DNA of 31,195 bases, from NCBI GenBank assembly GCA_964452105.1, contig CAYVLI010000001.1:6423-37617 (forward strand), given 5' to 3'. The translations under genes were made by a program, and so were the position numbers. The notes beneath the pieces were generated by a model. The model searched no databases, was not told where the DNA came from, and saw only the letters and a program-made list of their open reading frames with translations. Position 1 is the stretch's first letter; every line of letters starts with the position of its first letter. This DNA comes from CAYVLI01 sp964452105 [NCBI: uncultured Nitrospinota bacterium]. Its GTDB lineage: Bacteria; JAUXIQ01. Below are positions 1-7,421 of the stretch, one piece after another.

Positions 1-225
1 CTGGAAGAGACGCAGAGGGGCATACAGCTTAAGGGTTACGCATATTCGAACGTAGATGTGGCGCAGTTCATGAGCAACCTTGAGAAATCGGAATACTTCA
101 GCGATGTTGAGCTGCTCCAATCGGGCCAGGCTAATGTTGCGGATCATAAGGTCATGGTATTCAGCATGAACATGAAATATCATCCGCCCAAAGGATGGCT
201 GGCGGATGGAAGCGGGAAGAAATAA
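1..225 (+). CDS. pilN: PilN, type IV pilus assembly protein (3' end only)
   Basis: The window opens inside a reading frame that ends at TAA 223-225; 74 residues are visible. They match the C-terminal ferredoxin-like part of PilN, with the family's typical pattern of a residue run GYAYSNVDVAQFMSNLE followed by a predicted strand containing YFSDVELL and a final strand rich in alternating hydrophobics (KVMVFSMNMKY). PilN is a bitopic inner-membrane protein that pairs with PilO through this periplasmic domain and links the cytoplasmic PilM ring to the periplasmic pilus alignment complex. The assignment is supported by pilO starting 51 bases downstream in the same orientation. The N-terminal PilM-binding motif and membrane helix lie outside the window, so completeness cannot be judged. 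Confidence 0.82.
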   Translation: MEETQRGIQLKGYAYSNVDVAQFMSNLEKSEYFSDVELLQSGQANVADHKVMVFSMNMKYHPPKGWLADGSGKK

Positions 226-276
226 TCGTTTAAGGCATGGAGTCTCAGTAGAGCGCTTAATTGAGGGTAAGAGGAT

Positions 277-891
277 ATGAATCGGTTCATAGAGAGATTG
301 GCTGGGATACAGACCAAGCAGAGATGGGCTCTGGTGCTGGGGGTGGTGGCGGCTGTCTTTCTGATTTTTTTCATGGTCAGCTATAAGAAATCCCAGCAGA
401 AGCTCACTGATATAGTAACCACCATAGAGAGCACCAGGCCCAAAGTGCAACGGCTCCAGGCCATAGAGAGGAAATTGCCCCGGTTTAATGCAGACCTGGC
501 GAAATTGAAAAGCAGACTGGAGATATCCAAAAGACTCCTACCTGAAAAGAAAGAGATTCCGGAATTGCTTACTAAATTATCCATGCTTGGCAGCGAGGCC
601 GGGCTTGAGTTCGTAAGTTTTCAACCCGGCCCCGAGAGGCGGCAGCTTTTTTACGCTGAAGTACCGGTGGCCATTACTGTTCGAGGCGGGTATCACGAAA
701 TGGCCCGTTTCCTGGACGACATACGCACGCTGCGCAGGATAGTACACGTGAGGAACCTGCGGCTGGGCGGTGCGAATGTGGGGGGCGGGCTGGTGACCCT
801 GAATGCCAGGTGTACTCTGGTCACCTACCGGTTTCTTTCCAGGGATGAAGAAGAGGCGACGGCTCGCACCACCAGGGGCAGGCGAAGATAA
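277..891 (+). CDS. pilO: PilO, type IV pilus inner-membrane alignment protein
   Basis: A 204-residue protein with a short cytoplasmic N-terminus, one membrane helix at about residues 17-35 (WALVLGVVAAVFLIFF), a coiled-coil-like segment at about 38-90 containing the PilO-typical LLPEKKEIPELL stretch, and a periplasmic ferredoxin-like domain up to about residue 190. The tail is basic (TRGRRR). PilO forms heterodimers with PilN and tethers the pilus motor to the outer-membrane secretin through PilP. The start is ATG 277, preceded by a purine-rich AAGAGG site. It follows pilN directly. The next gene is aroB: the pilP and pilQ genes that usually follow pilO are not here, and no other pil gene is visible downstream. 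Confidence 0.88.
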   Translation: MNRFIERLAGIQTKQRWALVLGVVAAVFLIFFMVSYKKSQQKLTDIVTTIESTRPKVQRLQAIERKLPRFNADLAKLKSRLEISKRLLPEKKEIPELLTKLSMLGSEAGLEFVSFQPGPERRQLFYAEVPVAITVRGGYHEMARFLDDIRTLRRIVHVRNLRLGGANVGGGLVTLNARCTLVTYRFLSRDEEEATARTTRGRRR

Positions 892-939
892 TCATCTTAC
901 ACGCGGCCTTTGCCGGCCGACAGAGCAGCAGGAATCGTC

Positions 940-2016
940 ATGGAGAAACTCTCTGTTCCTCTGGGGGAACGGAGCTACTGCATATACATAGAAGAGGGCA
1001 TTCTGGACCGTATCCCCGAAATGCTGGATGAGATCGAGCACGGGGGTTTGACGGTTCTGGTGACCGACAGCAAGGTCAACGCTGTTTACGGAAATGAGAC
1101 GACCCGGCTGATGGAAGAATCGGGCCGGGCGGTTCACCTGATCGAAGTTCCCGAGGGAGAAAGAACCAAGACCCTCAAATGGGCGGAGATCATTTACGAC
1201 CGGCTCGTTTCGCTGCGAGCCGACCGGTCCACTCTTCTGCTGGCCCTGGGCGGGGGAATGGTGGGTGATTTAACGGGATTCGTGGCGGCCACCTTTATGA
1301 GGGGAGTGCCTTACATCCAGATTCCCACCTCGCTGCTGGCGCAGGTTGACAGCAGCGTGGGGGGCAAGACCGCAGTCAATCACCCCAAAGGCAAAAACAT
1401 CATCGGCGCTTTCTATCAACCTCGTGCTGTATTCATCGATACCGCTGCGCTCGGAACACTTCCGGAAAGGGAGTTTGTGTCCGGGATGGCCGAGGTGGTA
1501 AAATATGGAGCCATCAGAGACAGAGGCTTCTTCTATTATTTAAAGAACAACCTTGAGGCGATAAAAGGCCTGGAGCAAGGTGTTATGACGCATATTATAA
1601 AGACATCTTGCGCCATAAAAGCGGAGGTGGTTTCCAGGGACGAGAGGGAGGCCGGTTTAAGAGCTATTTTGAATTTCGGCCATACGGTGGGCCACGCGGT
1701 GGAGTCGTTGCTCGGATATGGGAAGCTGAAGCACGGGGAGTGCGTCTCCATAGGGATGGCCTGTGCGGGAAGGATTTCCGTAGAGCTGGGTTTGTGTCCC
1801 CAGGAGGAAGCGGCTGAGCTTGTCTCGCTCCTGGAAGCGACGGGTCTCCCGGTGAAGCTGCCCGAGCTCGACCCCCGGGATATACTGGCGGCCATGTCGC
1901 TGGACAAGAAGGTCAGGCAGGGTAAGATGAGGCTGGTATTGATGGAAGGGTTGGGCAAGGTGGTGATCAAGGAAGGGGTGGATAACGAGCTGCTGCTGAG
2001 ATGTCTCTCGGGTTGA
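940..2016 (+). CDS. aroB: 3-dehydroquinate synthase
   Basis: This enzyme converts 3-deoxy-D-arabino-heptulosonate 7-phosphate to 3-dehydroquinate, the second step of the shikimate pathway, using NAD and a divalent metal in the cytoplasm. The 358-residue length is normal for the family. Signatures visible are ALGGGMVGDLTGFVAATFMR (about 107-126), the substrate and NAD loop DSSVGGKTAVNHPKGKNIIGAF (about 140-161), the metal-ligand region SGMAEVVKYG (about 184-193) and the histidine motif NFGHTVGHAVE (about 246-256). I chose ATG 940; a TTG ten codons upstream would add residues of no family resemblance. The gene follows pilO after 48 bases, a known neighbourhood for aroB in several diderm lineages. 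No aroK precedes it here. Confidence 0.95.
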   Translation: MEKLSVPLGERSYCIYIEEGILDRIPEMLDEIEHGGLTVLVTDSKVNAVYGNETTRLMEESGRAVHLIEVPEGERTKTLKWAEIIYDRLVSLRADRSTLLLALGGGMVGDLTGFVAATFMRGVPYIQIPTSLLAQVDSSVGGKTAVNHPKGKNIIGAFYQPRAVFIDTAALGTLPEREFVSGMAEVVKYGAIRDRGFFYYLKNNLEAIKGLEQGVMTHIIKTSCAIKAEVVSRDEREAGLRAILNFGHTVGHAVESLLGYGKLKHGECVSIGMACAGRISVELGLCPQEEAAELVSLLEATGLPVKLPELDPRDILAAMSLDKKVRQGKMRLVLMEGLGKVVIKEGVDNELLLRCLSG

Positions 2017-2060
2017 AATCAGGCTTTGAATGAACGGGAAAAAGATCGGTATGTGAGGAA

Positions 2061-2867
2061 ATGGCTGCCCAGGAGTTTAACGACAGGATAGAGTACCTCG
2101 AAGGGGAATTTGCGAAAGCCCCTGATTCTTATCTCTTTCTTCCCCTGGCCCGAGCTTACCTGGAGGATGGGAGGTTGGAAGAGGCGGAAGAAATTTGCAT
2201 GGAAGGGGTGGAGAGGCATCCCGGGTACACGAGCGCCAGGGCGCTCCAGGGACTTATCCATTATCACCTCAATGATTTTCAGAAGTCGCAGGAGGATTTC
2301 CGCAGGGTGATAGAAGAGGATACCGGAAACCTGCTGGCTCGCCGCATGCTCGGAAGGATATACTCAGAGGCGGGGGAAATTGAAAGAAGCGCCGAGGAAT
2401 ATCGAAAGGCGCTGGCTATCCGCCCGGGGGATGCAGAGTCCGCCCGAGCTTTGGCGGACCTGGGGGTTCCCCGGGAAGGCTCTTCCGCAGTGCAGGTTGA
2501 GGAGGAGCGCCAGGACGAGCGAATTTACACGCGGGCGCTCGCCGAGATATACATGCAGCAGGGAGCGCTCGAGGAAGCTTTGGATTTGTTCTCCTGGCTC
2601 ATGAAAAATGAGCCGTGGGACGAGCAGTTGCGGGAGAAGGTGGAGGAGCTGAACTCGCTGCTCCGGTTGGAGCCGTCATCTGAACTTGAAGGCGAGCCGC
2701 CGGGTGCGTCCGATGGGATTAACAAGCCGATTGCTTTCCAGGAGCACATGAGTCATCTGGAGACTGAACTGGAGCGGATGCAGCGACACAACCAGGGACT
2801 CACCGATGATGAGGTTCGTAAAACCATAGAAAATCTGGAGGAATGGCTGCGGGTGATGGCTGAATAG
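2061..2867 (+). CDS. Tetratricopeptide repeat protein
   Basis: A 268-residue soluble protein with no signal peptide or membrane segment. Consecutive TPR helices are visible at about residues 15-48 ([22 protein letters not shown]), 49-82, 83-116 ([22 protein letters not shown]) and again at about 155-190 ([22 protein letters not shown]). The end (about 225-268) is a charged coiled coil, [21 protein letters not shown] followed by a predicted amphipathic helix ending in [13 protein letters not shown] arrays generally mediate protein-protein contacts, so no specific function can be assigned. It sits between aroB and aroQ, 44 and 28 bases from each, and is probably cotranscribed with them. The GAGGAA sequence just before ATG 2061 is closer than ideal for a ribosome-binding site. 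Confidence 0.85.
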   Translation: MAAQEFNDRIEYLEGEFAKAPDSYLFLPLARAYLEDGRLEEAEEICMEGVERHPGYTSARALQGLIHYHLNDFQKSQEDFRRVIEEDTGNLLARRMLGRIYSEAGEIERSAEEYRKALAIRPGDAESARALADLGVPREGSSAVQVEEERQDERIYTRALAEIYMQQGALEEALDLFSWLMKNEPWDEQLREKVEELNSLLRLEPSSELEGEPPGASDGINKPIAFQEHMSHLETELERMQRHNQGLTDDEVRKTIENLEEWLRVMAE

Positions 2868-2895
2868 TCGGCCCCGGGAGATAGAGAGGAACAGC

Positions 2896-3348
2896 ATGCC
2901 CAGGATACTTGTTCTCAACGGACCCAACATGAATCTTCTTGGTATCAGGGAGCCGGACATTTACGGTTCCCAGACCCTGGAGGAGGTAAATGAGACGGTG
3001 CGGCGGTCGGCCGAGGGGCTGGGAGCGAAGGTAGAGTTTTTCCAGTCAAACCACGAAGGAGCTCTGATAGACCGCATTCATGAGGCAAAGGATAAATTCG
3101 ACGCTCTGGTGATAAATCCTGCGGGGCTGACTACCACCAGCGTCTCCCTCAGGGATGCCATATCATCGGTCATGCTGCCCACGGTTGAGGTTCATCTTTC
3201 GAATATTCACGCCAGGGAGGGGTTCAGGAGGGAATCGGTCATCGCGCCGGTGGCGCTGGGGCAGATATGCGGATTCGGCTCAGAGAGCTATCTTTTGGCT
3301 ATAAGAGCGGCCCTCTCTTACCTTAAGGGGAGGGGCGCAGATGAATAG
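2896..3348 (+). CDS. aroQ: 3-dehydroquinate dehydratase, type II
   Basis: This cytoplasmic enzyme dehydrates 3-dehydroquinate to 3-dehydroshikimate, the step immediately after AroB. The 150-residue length is that of the type II (dodecameric) family. Recognisable motifs are [17 protein letters not shown] with the catalytic tyrosine at about 23, the anion-binding loop [15 protein letters not shown] (73-87) and [15 protein letters not shown] with the catalytic histidine at about 99. The end, [17 protein letters not shown], is also typical. A strong GAGAGGAA ribosome-binding site precedes ATG 2896. The stop codon overlaps the start of the next gene by eight bases, so translation is probably coupled. 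Confidence 0.96.
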   Translation: MPRILVLNGPNMNLLGIREPDIYGSQTLEEVNETVRRSAEGLGAKVEFFQSNHEGALIDRIHEAKDKFDALVINPAGLTTTSVSLRDAISSVMLPTVEVHLSNIHAREGFRRESVIAPVALGQICGFGSESYLLAIRAALSYLKGRGADE

Positions 3349-4450
3349 GAAGGGCAGGGGGAAGAAGGGGAACGACGGCCCGATCGAGCAGAGGCTTACC
3401 GGCCTGCGCGGCCTAATGGAGAAGAAGAAACTGGACTGCTTCCTGACCTTCAGTATGGAGAACGTACGCTACCTGACCGGTTTTACCGGTTCCGCCGGTA
3501 TGGTTGTGGTGACGCCGCGGAAGGCCTATTTCATGACGGACGGACGTTATACCACCCAGGCCCGGCAGGAGATAAAGGGATACGTCATCAAGCAGTATAA
3601 GGTGCCTTTCAAGGAAGCGGGCCGGCTGATAAACTCGCTGTCGGTGACCAGGCTGGGCATCGAGTCTGAACATATCACCCACGCCTCTTACAGGGCGTTG
3701 AGGCCTCAGCTTAATGTTTCGATTGTTCGCTCCACCGGGGGTATGGTGGAGGAACTGCGCATGGTGAAAGATGCGGATGAAATACGTTTGCTAAAAGGGG
3801 CTGCGGATATTGTGGGGAAGGCGCTGGAGGACGTAATGTCCGCCATCAGGCCCGGGATGAGCGAATGGGATATAGCCGTGGAGCTTGAGCATCGGTTTAA
3901 GCTCCTGGGCTCTGAAAGGAATTCCTTCGATTTCATAGTTGCCAGCGGAAAGAGGGGGGCGCTTCCTCACGGCATAGCCACTGATAAGAAGGTCAGGAAG
4001 GGTGAGATGGTAACGATCGACTGCGGAGCGTGCTGGAAAGGGTATTACAGCGACTGCACCCGTACGTGCGTGGTCGGGAGGTCGAGCCTGCGGCAGCGTG
4101 AGATTTATCAGATAGTCCATGATGCCCAGCGCAAAGCCATAGAGGCGATACGGCCTGGAGTCAAATCCGGTGCGGTTGATGCCGCAGCGAGGAAGCATAT
4201 AGCGGGGAAAGGGTTTGGAAAGCACTTTACCCACAGCACGGGACACGGCGTAGGGCTGGCCGTCCACGAGGAACCCCGGATTTCCCAGGCCTGCCCTGTG
4301 AGCCTGGAGCCTGGCATGGTGGTGACGGCAGAGCCAGGCGTTTACATACCGGAGTGGGGCGGCGTGCGGATCGAAGACATGGTCCTGGTCACTGAGGACG
4401 GAGCAGAGGTGATAACGAGCGGTATAACCAGTGAACTCATTGCCGTTTAG
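3341..4450 (+). CDS. M24 family metallopeptidase, Xaa-Pro aminopeptidase/dipeptidase type
   Basis: A 369-residue cytoplasmic peptidase predicted to release the residue N-terminal to proline or cleave Xaa-Pro dipeptides. An N-terminal creatinase-like domain (about 15-145, with [13 protein letters not shown] and [12 protein letters not shown]) precedes a pita-bread catalytic domain (about 150-369). All five dinuclear metal ligands of the family are visible: Asp227 (TIDCGA), Asp238 (SDCTRT), His302 (HSTGHGVGL), Glu331 (TAEPGVYI) and Glu345 (GVRIEDM). The cysteines beside the two aspartates replace more common Phe and Met or Cys and are not ligands. Start ATG 3341 lies eight bases inside aroQ, with GGGGAGG upstream. 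An aroQ-M24-efp order is common in bacteria. PepP and PepQ cannot be separated from sequence alone. Confidence 0.92.
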   Translation: MNRKGRGKKGNDGPIEQRLTGLRGLMEKKKLDCFLTFSMENVRYLTGFTGSAGMVVVTPRKAYFMTDGRYTTQARQEIKGYVIKQYKVPFKEAGRLINSLSVTRLGIESEHITHASYRALRPQLNVSIVRSTGGMVEELRMVKDADEIRLLKGAADIVGKALEDVMSAIRPGMSEWDIAVELEHRFKLLGSERNSFDFIVASGKRGALPHGIATDKKVRKGEMVTIDCGACWKGYYSDCTRTCVVGRSSLRQREIYQIVHDAQRKAIEAIRPGVKSGAVDAAARKHIAGKGFGKHFTHSTGHGVGLAVHEEPRISQACPVSLEPGMVVTAEPGVYIPEWGGVRIEDMVLVTEDGAEVITSGITSELIAV

Positions 4451-4496
4451 CGGTGAATTGAATCTATACCTGCAGGAAAAATGGAAGAATGAAATT

Positions 4497-5057
4497 ATGA
4501 TTTCTACAAGTGAATTCAGAAACGGTCTCAAGTTAGAGTTGGACGGCGAGCCTTTCATAATAGTGGAATTCTTGCACGTCAAGCCGGGTAAGGGTGGCGC
4601 TTTCGTGAGGACAAAGCTCAAGAACCTCAAGACGGGCCGCGTGCTGGAGCGCACTTTCCGTTCCGGCGAAAAGGTGGAGCAGCCGGACCTGGAAGAGAAG
4701 CACATGCAGTACCTTTACGGTAGTGAAAATCAGTACTGTTTCATGGACAACGAGACGTTCGAGCAGGTCTTCATTACCGAGGACCAGTTAGGAGAGAGCA
4801 GACTGTACCTTCAGGAGAACATAGACGTATCGGTGCTATATCATAACGGCGAGCCCATCGGTGTGTCTCTGCCAATCTTCGTTGAGCTCAAGGTAGCCGA
4901 GACTGAGCCTGGCTTTCGGGGGGATACCGCCTCCGGCGGCTCGAAACCCGCCACCATGGAGACGGGGGCGGCAATAAACGTACCCCTGTTCGTTAACCCT
5001 GGAGATATCATCAAGGTGGATACGCGGGTTGGGGAATACGTGGAGAGGGTAAAATAG
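4497..5057 (+). CDS. efp: Translation elongation factor P
   Basis: EF-P binds between the ribosomal P and E sites and rescues ribosomes stalled at polyproline stretches. The 186-residue protein has the KOW-like domain I (MISTSEFRNGLKLELDGEPF at the start), two OB domains, and the C-terminal signature around INVPLFVNPGDIIKVDTRVGEY. The tip loop reads VKPGKGGAF with Lys32 at the position modified in many bacteria, so this is a lysine-type and not an arginine-type EF-P. No modification gene (epmA, epmB or similar) is in the window. I chose ATG 4497 because the family begins MI/MATSEFR; the frame is open 22 codons further upstream into the M24 gene, but that extension has no family match. Confidence 0.96.
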   Translation: MISTSEFRNGLKLELDGEPFIIVEFLHVKPGKGGAFVRTKLKNLKTGRVLERTFRSGEKVEQPDLEEKHMQYLYGSENQYCFMDNETFEQVFITEDQLGESRLYLQENIDVSVLYHNGEPIGVSLPIFVELKVAETEPGFRGDTASGGSKPATMETGAAINVPLFVNPGDIIKVDTRVGEYVERVK

Positions 5058-5216
5058 AGGGGTTCTCGGTTTTAGTGTTGTGATGAGGGAATTTTTGAGG
5101 CAGAATATGAAGAGCTTATTTATTATTGCTCCCGAAAGCGAATACTCGATATCCTGTTAAGAGGCGGAAGAAACGGCAGCCGGCTCTATGTTCAACAAAT
5201 CGGTCCGAAGGATATT

Positions 5217-5678
5217 ATGGATATAAACGAGATTAAAAACCTCATAGAATTTTTCGAGAAGAAAGATTTCGTCGAAGTCGAGTACGAGAATCAGGGCGTG
5301 CGTTTGAGGCTTCGCAGGGCGGAACCTGAAACCAATGTGATTCGTACGGTTACAGGCCCCGCCCCGCAGCAGGAGTCTTATGCTTCTCGCCCGCCTCAGG
5401 CTTCGATGGGCCCTGGAGAAATAATCGAGGAAGAAGGAGTTATTAAGATAGAATCGCCCATGGTGGGTACGTTTTATCGAGCGCCCAGTCCGGGCGCGGA
5501 CCCCTTTGTGGAGGAGGGCAAGATCATAGAGAAGGGACAGGTGCTGTGTATAATCGAGGCCATGAAGGTCATGAACGAAATAGAATCGGAAGTGCGAGGA
5601 AGGATTAAATCCGTACTGATTGAGAACGGTCAACCGGTCGGTTATGCTGAGCCTCTTTTCATAATTGAACCCCTCTGA
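5217..5678 (+). CDS. accB: Biotin carboxyl carrier protein of acetyl-CoA carboxylase
   Basis: AccB carries the biotin that shuttles CO2 from AccC to the carboxyltransferase in malonyl-CoA synthesis. The 153-residue protein has an N-terminal helical segment (about 1-35, DINEIKNLIEFFEKKDFVE), a Pro/Ala/Gln-rich mobile linker (about 46-66) and the biotinyl domain (about 75-153). The biotinylation motif EAMKVMNEI is intact, with Lys117 as acceptor, and the AccB-specific thumb region SPMVGTFYRAPSPGADPFVE precedes it. The gene is 159 bases after efp and three bases before accC. Carboxyltransferase genes accA and accD are not in this window. Confidence 0.96.
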   Translation: MDINEIKNLIEFFEKKDFVEVEYENQGVRLRLRRAEPETNVIRTVTGPAPQQESYASRPPQASMGPGEIIEEEGVIKIESPMVGTFYRAPSPGADPFVEEGKIIEKGQVLCIIEAMKVMNEIESEVRGRIKSVLIENGQPVGYAEPLFIIEPL

Positions 5679-5681
5679 GCG

Positions 5682-7031
5682 ATGACCGCTTCAGAAACCC
5701 ACCGAATATTCAACAAGATTCTTATAGCCAACCGCGGCGAAATTGCCCTGCGTATCTTACGCGCCTGCAAGGAGATGGGCATCAAGACGGTTGCTATATA
5801 TTCCCTGCCTGATAAGGATGAACTGCACGTGCGTTTTGCGGATGAGGCCGTGTGTGTGGGCCCGGCGGAAAGCAGTTTGAGCTACCTTAATACCACCAAC
5901 ATAATCAGTGCGGCAGAGATAACCGATTGCGAAGCGGTGCATCCGGGCTACGGGTTCATGGCGGAGAATGCGGATTTCGCCGAAATCTGCGAATCTTGCA
6001 AGATAACTTTCATAGGCCCGCCGCCCGCCGTCATAAGGTCCATGGGTGACAAGACCAATGCAAGGCGGCTCATGGCGGGCGCCGGCGTGAGGGTATTGCC
6101 GGGGAGCCAGAGTTGCGTTGAGGATATGGACGGAGCGCTCAAAACGGCTGCGGAGATAGGGTTCCCCGTCATAATCAAAGCGGCTGGAGGCGGCGGAGGG
6201 AGGGGCATGAGGGTCTGCTATAATGAGCTGAGCCTTAAGAATAACCTGGCCACTGCGCAGTCGGAGGCTCAGGCCGCATTCGGCGACTCCAGGCTTTATG
6301 TGGAAAAGTACCTGTCCCGGGCCAAGCACGTGGAGTTTCAGATATTCGGGGACAGGTATGGCAATGTCATACATCTGGGTGAAAGGGACTGCACGGTTCA
6401 GCGGCGCCATCAGAAGCTCATCGAGGAGTCTCCCTCCCCGGCCCTGGATGACAAGCTGAGGGCGGAAATGGGGCGTGCGGCGGTCAAGGCGGCAAAGGCT
6501 ATCGGATATGTCAGCGCCGGGACCGTGGAGTTCTTATTGGATGAGAACAGAGATTTCTACTTTCTGGAGATGAACACACGAATACAGGTGGAGCATCCTG
6601 TCACGGAGATGGCGCTGGACCTGGATATGATAAGGGAACAGATACTGGTTACCTGCGGTGAAGAACTCTCCTTGACTCAGAGAGGGGTTAAGCCCCGGGG
6701 CCACAGCATGGAATGCCGCATATGCGCTGAAGACCCTGTGGACTTCACCCCTCAGCCTGGAAAGATAACGGCCCTTCATCTCCCTGGAGGGAACGGAGTG
6801 CGCGTGGACACAGCCTTGCATAATGGATGTTATGTACAGCCGTACTATGATTCGCTGATTGCCAAGATAATAGTCAAAGGACTCGACAGGCAGACCGCCA
6901 TACAGAAAATGGTCCGGGCTCTGGAGGAAACTTATATCGAGGGCATCAAGACTAACATACCCTATCTCATGGATACGCTTACGTATGGGGAGTTCATGAA
7001 AGGGAGCCATACCATCGAGGGGCCAGGTTGA
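5682..7031 (+). CDS. accC: Biotin carboxylase subunit of acetyl-CoA carboxylase
   Basis: AccC carboxylates biotin on AccB using ATP and bicarbonate. The 449-residue length is standard. The order is an N-terminal pre-ATP-grasp domain (KILIANRGEIALRILRACKE, about 12-31), a glycine-rich lid (AAGGGGGRGMR), the ATP-grasp core with HVEFQIFGDRYGN and GERDCTVQRRHQKLIEE, the catalytic EMNTRIQVEHPVTEM segment and the biotin carboxylase C-terminal domain (RICAEDP through about 440). It starts three bases after the accB stop and must be cotranscribed with it. Pyruvate carboxylase subunit A is the main alternative for such sequences, but the partner accB gene makes acetyl-CoA carboxylase the better reading. 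Confidence 0.96.
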   Translation: MTASETHRIFNKILIANRGEIALRILRACKEMGIKTVAIYSLPDKDELHVRFADEAVCVGPAESSLSYLNTTNIISAAEITDCEAVHPGYGFMAENADFAEICESCKITFIGPPPAVIRSMGDKTNARRLMAGAGVRVLPGSQSCVEDMDGALKTAAEIGFPVIIKAAGGGGGRGMRVCYNELSLKNNLATAQSEAQAAFGDSRLYVEKYLSRAKHVEFQIFGDRYGNVIHLGERDCTVQRRHQKLIEESPSPALDDKLRAEMGRAAVKAAKAIGYVSAGTVEFLLDENRDFYFLEMNTRIQVEHPVTEMALDLDMIREQILVTCGEELSLTQRGVKPRGHSMECRICAEDPVDFTPQPGKITALHLPGGNGVRVDTALHNGCYVQPYYDSLIAKIIVKGLDRQTAIQKMVRALEETYIEGIKTNIPYLMDTLTYGEFMKGSHTIEGPG

Positions 7032-7106
7032 ATGTGTGTCAGGGGTTAACTCTTTTATGAGGTCTGGTTCCCGACATTCAGAGATGGCAGGGGTGTAGAT
7101 TCAGAT

Positions 7107-7262
7107 ATGGCAAGACGAAGAAAAGGCAGGTATGTTGTACTGGTGGCGGTGTTTGCGGCGGTGGTCTGTGCGGTGGTGTTGCTGTGGTTTGTGCGTATAG
7201 GTTTTAACGATAAGACGGCCATACAGGAGCGAGCAGCGGATCAGTCGCAGGGCCGCGACTGA
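7107..7262 (+). CDS. Small predicted membrane protein (51 residues)
   Basis: ATG 7107 opens a 51-codon frame ending at TGA 7260-7262. The peptide has a very basic N-terminus (MARRRKGRY), one strongly hydrophobic helix at about residues 9-29 (VVLVAVFAAVVCAVVLLWFV) and a polar charged tail ending GRD. This is the layout of an N-in, single-pass inner-membrane peptide by the positive-inside rule. A GGCAGGGG stretch lies about 13-20 bases upstream, a weak and rather distant ribosome-binding site. It is the only coding candidate in the 390 bases between accC and the TPP enzyme. I recognise no family. It could be a chance frame, but the sharp basic/hydrophobic/polar segmentation argues for a real gene. 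Confidence 0.5.
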   Translation: MARRRKGRYVVLVAVFAAVVCAVVLLWFVRIGFNDKTAIQERAADQSQGRD

Positions 7263-7365
7263 TTTCATCGCGCCGCTGATTTCCCTGGATGCTGTGGGGT
7301 GCGGATGCCTCCGGCCCTGAAAACACGAATGTCCGGGCTCAGGCCATTAGTTGATGAAATAGAAC
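7263..7365. other. Non-coding stretch between small membrane gene and terminator
   Basis: I see no coding frame of useful length here. Together with 7032-7106 and the small gene at 7107-7262 this makes up most of the 390-base gap between accC and the TPP enzyme. Imperfect GC-rich inverted repeats (for example GGCCCTGA near 7313 against CTCAGGCC near 7339) may fold, but they are not followed by a T run. Confidence 0.4.
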
Positions 7366-7394
7366 GGCTCTTCTGAAAGAGCCATTTTGTTTTT
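7366..7394 (+). terminator. Rho-independent terminator ahead of the TPP enzyme gene
   Basis: A perfect seven-base stem GGCTCTT (7366-7372) and AAGAGCC (7377-7383) closes a CTGA loop and is followed by ATTTTGTTTTT. It would end transcription of the accC / small membrane gene unit. The next start codon is only 27 bases after the T run, leaving almost no room for a promoter, so the hairpin may instead act as an attenuator in a leader transcript. Confidence 0.8.
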
Positions 7395-7421
7395 CCCCCT
7401 CATGTTGTAGGATGATTGGCT

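Noticed and set aside
4431-4496. 22-codon N-terminal extension of EF-P
   Set aside because: EF-P begins at MISTSEFR as in the family; the upstream codons overlap the M24 gene and have no similarity.
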